From a bacterium (GTDB taxonomy: Bacteria; Patescibacteriota; Saccharimonadia; Saccharimonadales; UBA4665), in assembly GCA_021799595.1 (NCBI GenBank), contig JAJZAF010000003.1:1-64000 (forward strand): DNA of 64,000 nt. The letters are read 5' to 3'. The translations under genes were made by a program, and so were the position numbers. Under the pieces are notes generated by a model. That model did no database searches and was not told where the DNA came from. It worked only from the letters and a program-made list of their open reading frames with translations. Positions 1-8,603 of this stretch are shown piece by piece (position 1 is the first letter of the stretch; each line of letters begins with the position of its first letter).

Positions 1-34
1 ATTCTTTTTCTGTCAGTTCTATTGTTTTTGGCAC
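1..34 (-). CDS. Start of a leftward ORF, probably IS481-like transposase (partial)
   Basis: Only the first eleven codons are inside the window. They read from a GTG at 34-32 as MPKTIELTEKE and continue off the left edge. An SD sequence (GGAGG on the minus strand, 43-47) lies 8 nt before the GTG, which supports a real start. The paired repeats at 78-119 lie just upstream and look like the end of an insertion sequence. An IS481/integrase-core transposase is therefore the best guess. This is inference, because the catalytic part is outside the window. Confidence 0.4.
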   Translation of the reverse strand, partial: MPKTIELTEKE

Positions 35-41
35 TAACTAT

Positions 42-67
42 TCCTCCATTATTTAATCCATGGAGGA
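42..67. repeat. 8-bp inverted repeat at the left edge
   Basis: TCCTCCAT (42-49) and ATGGAGGA (60-67) are perfect inverted arms around a 10-nt spacer. On the minus strand one arm contains the SD of the partial ORF at 34, so folding could hide that ribosome binding site. Such a fold would limit transposase translation; this is inference. Confidence 0.5.
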
Positions 68-77
68 TAGCAAAACC

Positions 78-119
78 GGACATTTCTATTTTGGAGAATT
101 CAGGACATTTCTATTTTGG
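78..119. repeat. Two direct copies of a 17-bp motif, probable IS terminus
   Basis: GGACATTTCTATTTTGG occurs at 78-94 and again at 103-119, 25 bp apart start to start. Repeated short motifs near an end are typical transposase-binding sites. They lie just upstream of the truncated leftward ORF, so the IS boundary is probably near 119-125, immediately before the promoter of the LCP gene. Confidence 0.55.
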
Positions 120-142
120 TGCGACACTGACTAACTGGATAC

Positions 143-171
143 TTTACATGGAGGTTTAAGCACGTTATAAT
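143..171 (+). promoter_or_regulatory. Promoter of the LCP gene
   Basis: TTTACA (143-148), a 17-bp spacer and a perfect TATAAT (166-171). The predicted start of transcription is near 178, leaving about 10-13 nt before the start codon at 188/191. The leader is very short and no SD is visible. Confidence 0.75.
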
Positions 172-190
172 TCTGCCAGAACCAAACGTG

Positions 191-1840
191 ATGGATGGGT
201 CAAGACAAAAAAGGCCTGCACTAAAAACACAGCGCCAAACAATAAAAATAGCCACCGGAAATTCAGTCTCTGTGCCGAGGGCAGTTTCAAAATTGCCATC
301 GAACAGCCACCATACACCACAATCGATTAAACAGCTGGGACAACATATTCTCAGTATCGCAAATATAAAGAACTTATATGTGGAGACCCCATCAGTGACT
401 GTATTGGCGCGGCATATACCAATGGATATGTCTCTTCCTGGTATGCCAAGCTCAATGCGCCCCATCGAACTATCAGGTGGTCAGCGGTGGCATAAATTGC
501 AACGAGCGACAACTTGGGCTGTAGCCTTGCTGCTAACCATAGCATTGACGGGGAGTGGCTTATTATTCTCCCAAAGCTATCTGAAACTTCATCAAATCTT
601 TAGAGGCACAGCTGGAACAGCTGCTGCATTAAAACCTAACCTTAATGCCAATGCGCTTAAGGGTGAAACAAGCGGTCGGGTCAATGTGCTCCTGCTCGGA
701 CGCGACGGGGGTGACAGAAATAATTCAAATATTACAAATTCTATAATGCTGGCGAGCATTGATGTCGTCAATGATAGCGAGACTCTTATTAGTCTGCCGA
801 GTAGCCTGTGGGTCAATGTCAATAATATTGGAGTCATGAAACTTAGTGCTGTCTGGCAGAGTGGAGCTACGAAATATCTTGGCCGAGAGCCTGCCGGGAC
901 TCTAAGTACCGGAACAATTACAGCCGGGTTTACGGCAATCGACAATACAGTGAGCCAGATTCTTGGTGTTCATGTGGACTATAACGTTCTTATTAATTTT
1001 CAAGCCTTTAAACAAGCAGTGAACACAGTAAACGGGATAAGTCTAACAGTACCAACAACGTTGAACGATCCAACTATGGCTTGGCAAAACGACAATAACC
1101 CGGTACTGGCTCAGGCCGGTGTCCAGAACCTTAATGGGCAACAAGCCTTGAATTATGTTATGTCGAAAGAGACAACAAGTGATTTTGCTCGAGACCAACG
1201 TCAACGAGCAGTGCTTATAGCGCTGGAGCAGAAGATAGAAACTCTCGGTGTTCTATCTAATCCATTAAAAATATCTAGTCTTATAGACGCTTTCGGAGAC
1301 AATATTCAAACTGATATGTCCCTCAGCAACGCCAGTCGGCTCTATGGTTTTATCCGTCGTGTATCGATGTCATCAATTGTTTCTACTGATTTTGTGACAT
1401 CACCTAATCAATATGTCATGCCAGGTAATATTTCAGGACAAGCTATTGTACTTCCTTCAGCCGGACTATTCAATTATAGTGCTATTCAAACATATGTAAA
1501 AAGCATATTAAAAAATCCGTATCTCTTGCATGATAAAGCCAAAGTGCTCATTTTAAATGGTACAACCATGCCGGGTCTGGCTGCTACCGTAGCTAGTCAA
1601 CTCGAAAAGTCTGGCATAAACGTTGTTGGTGTGGGCAATGCTCCAAGTAGCAGCTGGCCAAATACATCCCTTATAGATTTGGCACACAAAAGTGATATCT
1701 ACACTGAACATTATCTAGAAGGGGAATTTAAAGTCACAGCCACAAAACGTCTGCCAGATAATGTAGTCCCAAACAGCGCCAATTTTGTTATCATAATAGG
1801 TAACAATGAGACTCATACCTTCCAAACTAAAGCCAGCTAG
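191..1840 (+). CDS. LytR-CpsA-Psr family protein with LytR_C domain, active site degenerate
   Basis: LCP proteins transfer lipid-linked glycopolymers to peptidoglycan outside the cell. Visible here: a long basic cytoplasmic tail (about residues 1-105), one membrane helix (about 107-128), an LCP core starting at NVLLLGRD (about 165), and a C-terminal LytR_C domain beginning KAKVLILNG (about 448). The overall LCP pattern is clear, for example TTSDFARDQRQR near the end of the core. The conserved P-R-D segment, however, reads LPSSLWV, and the later Arg-x-Arg position reads MSK, so several phosphate- and metal-binding residues are missing. Transfer activity is therefore uncertain. ATG 191 is chosen over GTG 188 because both fit the short leader. 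The next gene overlaps its end by 35 bp. Confidence 0.85.
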   Translation: MDGSRQKRPALKTQRQTIKIATGNSVSVPRAVSKLPSNSHHTPQSIKQLGQHILSIANIKNLYVETPSVTVLARHIPMDMSLPGMPSSMRPIELSGGQRWHKLQRATTWAVALLLTIALTGSGLLFSQSYLKLHQIFRGTAGTAAALKPNLNANALKGETSGRVNVLLLGRDGGDRNNSNITNSIMLASIDVVNDSETLISLPSSLWVNVNNIGVMKLSAVWQSGATKYLGREPAGTLSTGTITAGFTAIDNTVSQILGVHVDYNVLINFQAFKQAVNTVNGISLTVPTTLNDPTMAWQNDNNPVLAQAGVQNLNGQQALNYVMSKETTSDFARDQRQRAVLIALEQKIETLGVLSNPLKISSLIDAFGDNIQTDMSLSNASRLYGFIRRVSMSSIVSTDFVTSPNQYVMPGNISGQAIVLPSAGLFNYSAIQTYVKSILKNPYLLHDKAKVLILNGTTMPGLAATVASQLEKSGINVVGVGNAPSSSWPNTSLIDLAHKSDIYTEHYLEGEFKVTATKRLPDNVVPNSANFVIIIGNNETHTFQTKAS

Positions 1841-2555
1841 TGGTTTTGCCTATTTTTTTCATATCATTTTAATCTGTTTACTGCCGATAATTGTATATAC
1901 ACTAGTTGTGCTTAACTTTGTTCAGCTAGCCCTCAGCATAGTTGTCTTAAGTAAATGGCGTATGTTCGCTGTCAAACCTCGTTTTTGGGCTTCAAACATT
2001 CGTGCTAATGCTGTCGATCTGATGGTAGGCTTATCTATCGTTATATTTATGACACACAGTGCCACTTGGCCAGTTAAACTTCTTTGGGCTGTTCTCTATG
2101 GTGTTTGGCTTCTCTTTATTAAACCGGCCGGCAGTATATTGATGATTTCCACGCAAGCATTTTTAGGACAATTGTGCGCCCTCATGGCTCTCTTTTTAGT
2201 CTGGGCAGCAGGACCTACATACGGACTTACTTTATTGGCAGGTCTTTTTTGTTTTTTGGCAGCTCGGCATTTTCTAGATAGTTTCGACGAACCGTATGCA
2301 CGTACGTTGGCCTACATATGGGGTTATTTTGGGGCTGCTTTAACATGGCTTCTTAGTCACTGGCTTCTTTTTTACCGTGTCGTAGCACAGCCGACTTTAC
2401 TGCTTAGTGTGGTTGGATATGGATTGGCGATACTGTACTACCTCGATCACAGCAAACGGTTAAATCCTGGCTTGCGGCGACAAATAGTTTTTGTTATGGT
2501 AGCCATTGTCGTTGTCATTGTGGCATTCTCGGATTGGGGTAATAAAGTTGTATAA
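1806..2555 (+). CDS. Polytopic membrane protein of unknown function
   Basis: A 249-residue, highly hydrophobic protein with about seven probable membrane helices and no soluble domain. No catalytic motif was recognised. Its start lies inside the LCP gene (35-bp overlap in another frame), and HtrA follows 11 bp after its stop, so the three are probably cotranscribed. That context suggests a role in the envelope, but no function can be assigned. Confidence 0.7.
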   Translation: MRLIPSKLKPASGFAYFFHIILICLLPIIVYTLVVLNFVQLALSIVVLSKWRMFAVKPRFWASNIRANAVDLMVGLSIVIFMTHSATWPVKLLWAVLYGVWLLFIKPAGSILMISTQAFLGQLCALMALFLVWAAGPTYGLTLLAGLFCFLAARHFLDSFDEPYARTLAYIWGYFGAALTWLLSHWLLFYRVVAQPTLLLSVVGYGLAILYYLDHSKRLNPGLRRQIVFVMVAIVVVIVAFSDWGNKVV

Positions 2556-2566
2556 AGGTGGGTATT

Positions 2567-3901
2567 ATGACTGAAAATGAATCGGCAAAATCGAAAGATG
2601 AAACGTCAGAACCAATGTCTTCCTTTAGTGTGTCCAGTAAACCGAATCCACCGAAGACTATTAGTTTCACAGTACCGTCACTGCCAAAATTACCGGCTGG
2701 CAGCTTTAATAAACATGGCAAGCGGTACTTGGCAGCAGCACTCGTAGTTCTTTTTGTCGTCATTGTACTTATAAGTAGCTTCTTAGGAGCATGGATTGAG
2801 AGAAATGTTAGTGGTAGCAGCGCGGTGACCGCGAGCCTTGGTAGCCAAAAACAGATTATTACTAGCAATGGAGAGCTGACAGAAAAGATTGCCAAAATTG
2901 TTGGTCAAAGCGTGGTTAGCGTCAACGTCAATATTAATAGTGGCTCTAATACTGGCTCAGCAAGCGATAGCTTCGGGCTTTTTGGTTTTTCACCGCCACA
3001 ACAATCAACCCAAGCAGCAGGAACAGGTATTATCATTTCATCCAATGGCATTGTTATGACAAATCGGCATGTGGTACCGGTTGGCACCACTAGTGTCAGC
3101 GTTACGCTAAGCGATGGTACACAACTTAATGACGTTTCGGTAATCGGTCGTACAAGTAGTAACAGTAGTCTCGATGTGGCTTTCCTAAAGATCAAAAACA
3201 CTGATGGCCATAAGCTAATACCTGCAGTACTCGGTAACTCATCGCAAGTAGAAGTTGGTGAACCGGTAGTAGCTATCGGTAATGCACTTGGTCAATTTCA
3301 AAATACTATTACAAGCGGCATTATCTCAGGTTATGGTCGTGATATTACGGCTAGCAGTAGTATCGGCAGCAGCACAGAAGGTTTAGAGGATCTATTTCAG
3401 ACTGACGCTGCTATCAATGAGGGTAACTCTGGCGGTCCATTGGTGAACCTCAACGGTCAAGTTATTGGTATGGATACTGCGACAGCTTCATCGGGGCAAA
3501 ATATTGGTTTTGCTATCCCAATCAATGATGTTATGGGTCTTATTAAACAAGTTCTCAAAACAGGTACCTTTTCTCAACCATATCTGGGTGTTCGTTATGT
3601 TCCGCTAACTCCTGATGTCGCTAATGAATACAATCTTAGTGTAAATAACGGAGCTTTTATTGCTCCAAGTAATAATCCGAGCAGTAATCCTTCAGTTATC
3701 CCTGGAAGTCCAGCTGCTCAAGCTGGTTTACAGCAAAATGACATCATTACACAAGTTAATGGTAAAAACATTAATCAACTTAACTCCTTAACAAGTCTAC
3801 TTGATAATTATGTATCCGGTGACAAGATCACGCTCACGATACTGAGAGGAAATAACACAATTCATGTTAATGTTACTCTTGGTTCAGAGCCAAGTTCATA
3901 A
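2567..3901 (+). CDS. HtrA/DegP-like membrane-anchored serine protease with PDZ domain
   Basis: A trypsin-like protease for damaged or regulated proteins on the outer face of the membrane. One membrane helix spans about residues 54-76. The catalytic triad is visible as His168 (TNRHVV), Asp203 (LDVAFL) and Ser288 (GNSGGPL). A PDZ domain fills the C-terminus, with GLQQNDIITQVNG as its recognisable part. An SD-like AAAGGTGG (2554-2561) sits correctly for ATG 2567, so the GTG at 2558 is not preferred. The gene belongs to the operon with the LCP protein. Family assignment is secure; the precise substrate is unknown. Confidence 0.93.
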   Translation: MTENESAKSKDETSEPMSSFSVSSKPNPPKTISFTVPSLPKLPAGSFNKHGKRYLAAALVVLFVVIVLISSFLGAWIERNVSGSSAVTASLGSQKQIITSNGELTEKIAKIVGQSVVSVNVNINSGSNTGSASDSFGLFGFSPPQQSTQAAGTGIIISSNGIVMTNRHVVPVGTTSVSVTLSDGTQLNDVSVIGRTSSNSSLDVAFLKIKNTDGHKLIPAVLGNSSQVEVGEPVVAIGNALGQFQNTITSGIISGYGRDITASSSIGSSTEGLEDLFQTDAAINEGNSGGPLVNLNGQVIGMDTATASSGQNIGFAIPINDVMGLIKQVLKTGTFSQPYLGVRYVPLTPDVANEYNLSVNNGAFIAPSNNPSSNPSVIPGSPAAQAGLQQNDIITQVNGKNINQLNSLTSLLDNYVSGDKITLTILRGNNTIHVNVTLGSEPSS

Positions 3902-4059
3902 AATTTTTGTTCAACAAATTGCAAAGTCTACATAGTTCAGGTTAGTGACAAAAAACTAGAGCTAATTTAGGGAGATAATGTATAGTTAGGATTTCGATGT
4001 TCATTTAGACAAGATTGAACGCTACTTAATGTAATGCCAGGCACAAAAACTCAGAACAC

Positions 4060-4932
4060 TTAGTCGTTGTCTTTATGACGAAATGCCTGCACTAAGCCAT
4101 TAGTTTCGTGCAACTGGTACCTTACCTGCTGAGCAATGTCACTCATCTCTGCGTGTTGAAACTTTAAAGATTCGGTTAATATAAACAACGGTTTTTTTGG
4201 CAAGTTACTGACTTGTTTAAAAAGTGATCTATAGATTTGTAATCCATTCGTGCCGCCGAATAGAGCTTGCTTTGGTTCGTAGGCAGCAGCCTTATTTATC
4301 TTATAATCATCTGGTAAGTAGGGGAGATTGCACAAAAGAATGTCATATTTTTTCGGAGCGTTTCTTAGTAGATTACTTTTTATGGTGCTTATGTTTAATG
4401 TAAATATATCTACATTTGTTTTTGCTACTTTTAGTGCTTCCGGATCGATATCTAATAGTGTTACCTGGCAAAGAGGAAAGGTTAGTGCAGCTATAATTCC
4501 AAGTACACCACTGCCACAACCAATGTCAGCAATTCTCAAAGAACGTTGGCTGTACATGTGTTTTAAGTCATTTTCTAAAACGTTTTGTAAAGATTCAATG
4601 AAACTTTCGGATTCTGGCCGAGGCTGCATCACGGCGGGTGTTATAACAAACTCTCTGCCATAGAATTCTTGTCGACCGCGAATGTAAGCAATTGGCTCAT
4701 GTTTTGCTCGTCGCTTGAGTAATTTTTTGAGACAGCCTGTTTCTTGGGTAGACAACTTAACTTCTGGGTGAGCACATATCCAAGCTCGATCATGTTTGAC
4801 AATATATTCAGTGAGTACTAATGTGTCTAGCCAAGCAGTTATAATGCCGGCGCTTGTAAGCTGGCGGGTAGATTCTTGTAGCCACTGGCCAAGAGTAGGG
4901 GAAGTAAATGGTTGAGATAAAACCTTTGACAT
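4060..4932 (-). CDS. prmC: Release factor glutamine N5-methyltransferase PrmC (HemK)
   Basis: Methylates the glutamine of the GGQ motif in release factors 1 and 2 using S-adenosylmethionine. The N-terminal helical domain is followed by a Rossmann methyltransferase with ADIGCGSGVLGI (SAM site). The substrate-binding NPPY motif appears as NLPY, a conservative variant. It follows prfA with only 2 bp between them, the common prfA-prmC operon, so the enzyme and one of its substrates are made together. Length (290 aa) is normal. Confidence 0.93.
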   Translation of the reverse strand: MSKVLSQPFTSPTLGQWLQESTRQLTSAGIITAWLDTLVLTEYIVKHDRAWICAHPEVKLSTQETGCLKKLLKRRAKHEPIAYIRGRQEFYGREFVITPAVMQPRPESESFIESLQNVLENDLKHMYSQRSLRIADIGCGSGVLGIIAALTFPLCQVTLLDIDPEALKVAKTNVDIFTLNISTIKSNLLRNAPKKYDILLCNLPYLPDDYKINKAAAYEPKQALFGGTNGLQIYRSLFKQVSNLPKKPLFILTESLKFQHAEMSDIAQQVRYQLHETNGLVQAFRHKDND

Positions 4933-4934
4933 AC

Positions 4935-5993
4935 TTACTCTTTATTGATTAGCTCATGTTCGGCTGTTTGCAAGGCTTCAATAAGGTCGTCGATGTCACC
5001 ATTTAGGGCACCAGTAATATTGCTGCGACTGTAGCCAATACGGTGATCAGTAATTCGATCCTGGGGGAAATTATACGTCCGAATTTTTTCTGAACGGTCA
5101 CCAGAGCCTATAAGTTTTCGCCGGGCCTCGGACAATTCCTTTTCTTCTTCATCTATTTTACGCTTTAATAGCCGTGCCCGTAGAATACTCATGGCCTTAG
5201 CCTTATTTTTTATTTGGGACTTTTCATCTTGATTGGATACGACTAAGCCTGTTGGTAGATGAGTAATTCGTACTGCCGAGTCGGTCGTATTAACGCTCTG
5301 ACCACCATGTCCACTGCTTCGGTAGACATCAATGCGCAAGTCTGATGGATTAATCTCTATGTCTGCCTCTTCCGCTTCGGGCAACACCGCGACCGTAACG
5401 GTTGATGTATGAATACGACCTTGGCTTTCTGTAACAGGCACTCGTTGTACCCGATGTACACCAGCCTCAAACTTGAGATTTTTGTAGGCATTATCTCCAT
5501 GAACAGCAAATATAATTTCCTTAAAGCCACCGACTTCATTCGGAGATTCACTAATAAGTTCTAAGCGGTAACCGTGATTCTCTGCCCAGTGAGCGTACAT
5601 CCGATACAGTTCGCTGCTGAATAAACTGGCTTCATTGCCACCAGCTGCTGCCCGTATTTCAAAAATGACGCTGCGATGATTGTTCGGATCCTCAGGAGTG
5701 AGCACATTTGCTAGCCACTCTTCATTATTAGCTATATCTTTCTTCAGTTCTTTGACTTCGGCAGTAGCTATCTCTGCTAACTCAGTGTCCTTGCTATCTT
5801 GTAGTTCGATTGCTGCCTGCAGGTCTTTCAATAATCCGGCTCTTTTATCGAAAAGGTGAAGAATACTTTCGAGTTCATTCTTGCGTTTTGCTAGCGTGGG
5901 GTATTCCTTGCTGCTATAGATAGCCGGATTCTCGAGGCGAGCGTTCAGTTTATCTAGCTCTTGGCGTAAATCATGTTCTTTCTTGTCGTCCAT
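4935..5993 (-). CDS. prfA: Peptide chain release factor 1
   Basis: Recognises UAA and UAG stop codons and triggers peptide release. The GGQ motif is present in [16 protein letters not shown], within the domain shared by all class I release factors, and the 352-aa length is normal. ATG 5993 begins [12 protein letters not shown] possible -10 box (TATACT on the minus strand, 6013-6018) lies 19 nt upstream. prmC follows directly. The RF2 gene prfB is also in this window (29372), so all three standard stop codons are served. Confidence 0.95.
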   Translation of the reverse strand: MDDKKEHDLRQELDKLNARLENPAIYSSKEYPTLAKRKNELESILHLFDKRAGLLKDLQAAIELQDSKDTELAEIATAEVKELKKDIANNEEWLANVLTPEDPNNHRSVIFEIRAAAGGNEASLFSSELYRMYAHWAENHGYRLELISESPNEVGGFKEIIFAVHGDNAYKNLKFEAGVHRVQRVPVTESQGRIHTSTVTVAVLPEAEEADIEINPSDLRIDVYRSSGHGGQSVNTTDSAVRITHLPTGLVVSNQDEKSQIKNKAKAMSILRARLLKRKIDEEEKELSEARRKLIGSGDRSEKIRTYNFPQDRITDHRIGYSRSNITGALNGDIDDLIEALQTAEHELINKE

Positions 5994-6045
5994 ATACGTA
6001 CTTTCTACTAACAGTATAAATGGTTAAGAAGGCAAGAGAGATGAG

Positions 6046-6405
6046 TTAACGGTTCGTTGATTGCGTATTTTCTGCTTTTGTCTCAGCTTTTTTGATCTTA
6101 GCAATTTTACGTTTAGCCTGTTTTTGAGCAGCAGCTGCACGTTTCTCTTTAGCAGCTGCTCCTGCGGCTGCTCGTGCTTTAAACTTATCAACGCGACCTT
6201 CAATGTCCAGTATGCGTTCCTCGCCAGTAAAAAAAGGATGAGATGCGCTTGTAATGTGTACCTTGATGAGTGGATATTCCTGTGAGTCTTCCCATTTAGT
6301 AGTTTCTTCGCTAGCTGCGGTAGAACGTGTCAAGAAACGCCAGCCGTTATTAAGATCTTCAAAAACAACTTGCCGATAATTATCTGGATGTAATCCCTTT
6401 TTCAT
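6046..6405 (-). CDS. rpmE: Ribosomal protein bL31 with a basic C-terminal tail
   Basis: Part of the large ribosomal subunit, at the bridge to the small subunit. The core is recognisable: MKKGLHPDNYRQVVFED at the start and SHPFFTGEERILD in the middle. It has no CxxC zinc motif. After about residue 80 it continues with roughly 40 residues rich in Ala, Lys and Arg, so it is longer (119 aa) than ordinary L31. Start ATG 6405 is chosen because the L31 family begins MKKG/MKxxIHP and a good promoter ends 9 nt upstream. The upstream in-frame ATG at 6447 would lie before that promoter. Confidence 0.9.
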   Translation of the reverse strand: MKKGLHPDNYRQVVFEDLNNGWRFLTRSTAASEETTKWEDSQEYPLIKVHITSASHPFFTGEERILDIEGRVDKFKARAAAGAAAKEKRAAAAQKQAKRKIAKIKKAETKAENTQSTNR

Positions 6406-6414
6406 AGTCAGTTT

Positions 6415-6444
6415 ATGATAACATGTCTCTGTTACGCAGGTCAA
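6415..6444 (-). promoter_or_regulatory. Promoter of rpmE
   Basis: On the minus strand TTGACC (6439-6444), an 18-bp spacer and TATCAT (6415-6420). The start codon at 6405 is only 9 nt beyond the -10 box, so the mRNA should be nearly leaderless. Confidence 0.65.
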
Positions 6445-6492
6445 CACGCCATATGTTTTAGTGAATAAAAAAATAATCCGCTTTAATCTCTC

Positions 6493-6522
6493 TTGTTTCT
6501 TTTACATCTGTTATGATATACT
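6493..6522 (+). promoter_or_regulatory. Promoter of the rpsB operon
   Basis: TTGTTT (6493-6498), an 18-bp spacer and TATACT (6517-6522), preceded by TGA as an extended -10. Transcription would start near 6529 and give a leader of about 95 nt. Confidence 0.6.
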
Positions 6523-6529
6523 CTGCACA

Positions 6530-6623
6530 CAGAGTAATTAAGCAGGTTGAGGATTTATCCTCCTACGGTGGCACCTTGAGCGGACCCCGTTTGGTACTCA
6601 GCCGAAGAGAAAGGGTAGTATAG
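6530..6623 (+). promoter_or_regulatory. Structured rpsB leader
   Basis: A long GC-richer leader for such a compact genome. It contains GAGGAT/ATCCTC (6549-6554 with 6557-6562), a GGTG/CACC pair, and TGAG/CTCA (6577-6580 with 6597-6600) closing a larger loop. In many bacteria S2 represses its own operon through the rpsB leader, and this leader is a candidate for the same role. SD-like AAAGGG lies about 9 nt before ATG 6624. Confidence 0.45.
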
Positions 6624-7385
6624 ATGACAACCACAGAGGTAGATATTAAGAAATTACTTGAAGCTGGGGCACACTTCGGTCATAAGACTGAGCGCTGGCA
6701 TCCTAAAATGGCACCATATATTCATAGTAAGAGGGCCGGTATACACATTATTGATCTGACTAAGACAGTCAGTAGTCTGCAAATAGCTCTCGATTTTCTG
6801 AATAAGACCGCCAGCGATGGCAAACAAATTCTATTTGTTGGCACCAAACGGCAAGCTCAAAGTATTATCCGAGAAGCTGCTGAGACAACTGGAATGCCCT
6901 ATGTTACAGAGCGTTGGCTGGGAGGTATGCTGACAAATTGGTCTACAATTGGTGGTCGCGTCAAGCACCTGCAAGAACTTGAAAACCGCATGGCTAGCGG
7001 GGAACTAGCCAACAAATATAACAAGCTTGAGGTGCAACGCTATCAGGAAGAGATAGATCAATTGAATGTGCTCTACGGTGGCGTCAAAGAACTCAACAAA
7101 AAACCTGGTGCAATTTTTGTGGCAGATATTTTGCATGATGCCAATGCCGTGAAGGAAGCTAAGAAGCTCGGCATTCCCATTGTTGCTATTGTCGATACTA
7201 ATGGTGACCCTACGCTGGTTACCTATCCAATTCCTGCAAATGACGATGCCATTAAGACTATCCAACTTATCGTAGACTATGTACAACAAGCCATCAATAC
7301 CGGCAAAAGCGCTATGAAGAAAAGTGCAGACAAAGATGAGGCGCCTGAAAAGTCATCCGTTTCACAGTCGGCTGTGAAGATATAG
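6624..7385 (+). CDS. rpsB: Ribosomal protein uS2
   Basis: Small-subunit protein at the neck of the 30S particle. The family signature is clear: LLEAGAHFGHKTERWHPKM at the N-terminus, VGTKRQAQ in the middle and GIPIVAIVDTNGDP near the end. It has 253 residues with a short polar tail after the conserved fold. It heads the rpsB-tsf cluster, with a 14-bp gap to tsf. It is preceded by an SD and a structured leader that may carry autoregulation. Confidence 0.96.
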   Translation: MTTTEVDIKKLLEAGAHFGHKTERWHPKMAPYIHSKRAGIHIIDLTKTVSSLQIALDFLNKTASDGKQILFVGTKRQAQSIIREAAETTGMPYVTERWLGGMLTNWSTIGGRVKHLQELENRMASGELANKYNKLEVQRYQEEIDQLNVLYGGVKELNKKPGAIFVADILHDANAVKEAKKLGIPIVAIVDTNGDPTLVTYPIPANDDAIKTIQLIVDYVQQAINTGKSAMKKSADKDEAPEKSSVSQSAVKI

Positions 7386-7399
7386 AAAGGGAAAAATAC

Positions 7400-7996
7400 A
7401 TGACGATAGATATTAAGGAAATCAGACAATTGAAAGAGTTAACCGGTGTCGGACTGACTGATGCCAAACGAGCCCTTGAAGATAGTAATGGTGATTTTGA
7501 TAAAGCACTAGCGGCTATGCGCAAAAAAGGTTTAACCAAGGCTGAGAAACGCAGTGCTCGAGAAGCTCGAGCTGGTTTAATTGGTACATATAACCATGAT
7601 GGCCGAATTGGTGTTCTCGTTGAGGTAAACTGCGAAACAGATTTCGTTGCTCGTAATGAACTATTTAAGACACTTGTGAAAGACCTGGCCATGCACATTG
7701 CAGCTAGCGCACCATTGTATGTTGATACTGAAGCTATGCCAACTAAAGAGAAAGAACGTTTACATGCTGAATTAACAGATAAAGCAAAAAGCGAGGGAAA
7801 ACCGACCGATCATCTGGAAAATATTGTCGAGGGACAGCTGGAGAAATACTATGAAGAGCATTGCTTACTGAAACAGCCGTTCGTTAAAAATCCTGATCAG
7901 ACCGTTAAGGGACTTGTTGCAGATTATGCTGCGCGTCTTGGCGAGAATATTGTTGTCCGACGTTTTGAGCGTATGGCTATCGGAGAGGTTGTATAA
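7400..7996 (+). CDS. tsf: Elongation factor Ts (short form)
   Basis: Exchanges GDP for GTP on EF-Tu. The N-terminal UBA-like domain (IKEIRQLKELTGVGLTDAK) and the EF-Tu-binding TDFVARNELF motif are intact. At 198 aa it is a short EF-Ts with a single compact core rather than the longer two-subdomain form of E. coli. The SD AAAGGGA lies 12 nt before ATG. The usual pyrH is absent between tsf and frr. Confidence 0.95.
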   Translation: MTIDIKEIRQLKELTGVGLTDAKRALEDSNGDFDKALAAMRKKGLTKAEKRSAREARAGLIGTYNHDGRIGVLVEVNCETDFVARNELFKTLVKDLAMHIAASAPLYVDTEAMPTKEKERLHAELTDKAKSEGKPTDHLENIVEGQLEKYYEEHCLLKQPFVKNPDQTVKGLVADYAARLGENIVVRRFERMAIGEVV

Positions 7997-8032
7997 TATA
8001 ATTTCCCGGTACGCGTGATATATTGAAAATAG

Positions 8033-8596
8033 ATGGACCCAGTCAAGTTACTTACCGACACCAAGCAAAAACTATCTCAGAGTTTAGAACGTTTTGAGAA
8101 TAGTTTAAAGACGTTAAGAACTGGCAGAGCTAACGCTAGTATGCTAGAAAGTGTTGTCGTTGAGGTATATGGCATAATGATGCCACTAAATCAGGTGGCA
8201 TCGGTCACTGCACCTGAAGCACAGTTATTACAAATTACTCCTTTCGACCCGAATAATTTAGGAGCTATCTCGATGGCTATTCGCAATAATCCAACTCTCG
8301 GGTTGAATCCGGCTGATGATGGCCGGGTGATTCGCGTACCCATTCCTCCTCTCAATGAAGAACGACGACGAGAGCTGGCAAAGCAAATAGGTTCCAAACA
8401 GGAAGAGCACATGATTACTGTACGTAATATTCGTCGTGAGGCGATGAATGATATAGAGACTGCAAAAAAAAATAAGGAACTTGGTGAAGATGAAGCAAAG
8501 CGATACATAAAGCAAATCGAAGAACTCATTAATGAGACTCATTTAAAAATAGAGAAAGCATCAAAAGCCAAAGAAGTCGAGATCATGACCGTTTAG
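8033..8596 (+). CDS. frr: Ribosome recycling factor
   Basis: Splits post-termination ribosomes together with EF-G. Full length (187 aa) with the family pattern: LRTGRANASMLESVVVEVYG near the start and a long C-terminal helical domain. It lies 36 bp after tsf, which ends in overlapping TATAAT-like hexamers that could add a weak promoter. The L,D-transpeptidase gene converges on it with a gap of 7 bp, and no intrinsic terminator is visible between them. Confidence 0.95.
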   Translation: MDPVKLLTDTKQKLSQSLERFENSLKTLRTGRANASMLESVVVEVYGIMMPLNQVASVTAPEAQLLQITPFDPNNLGAISMAIRNNPTLGLNPADDGRVIRVPIPPLNEERRRELAKQIGSKQEEHMITVRNIRREAMNDIETAKKNKELGEDEAKRYIKQIEELINETHLKIEKASKAKEVEIMTV

Positions 8597-8603
8597 AGTT
8601 TTT

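Noticed and set aside
100-465. 121-codon minus-strand ORF opposite the LCP gene start
   Set aside because: It runs antisense through a clear coding region and promoter and has no family likeness; a shadow ORF.
4328-4663. 111-codon plus-strand ORF inside prmC
   Set aside because: Antisense to a well-supported gene, with no motif and no ribosome site.
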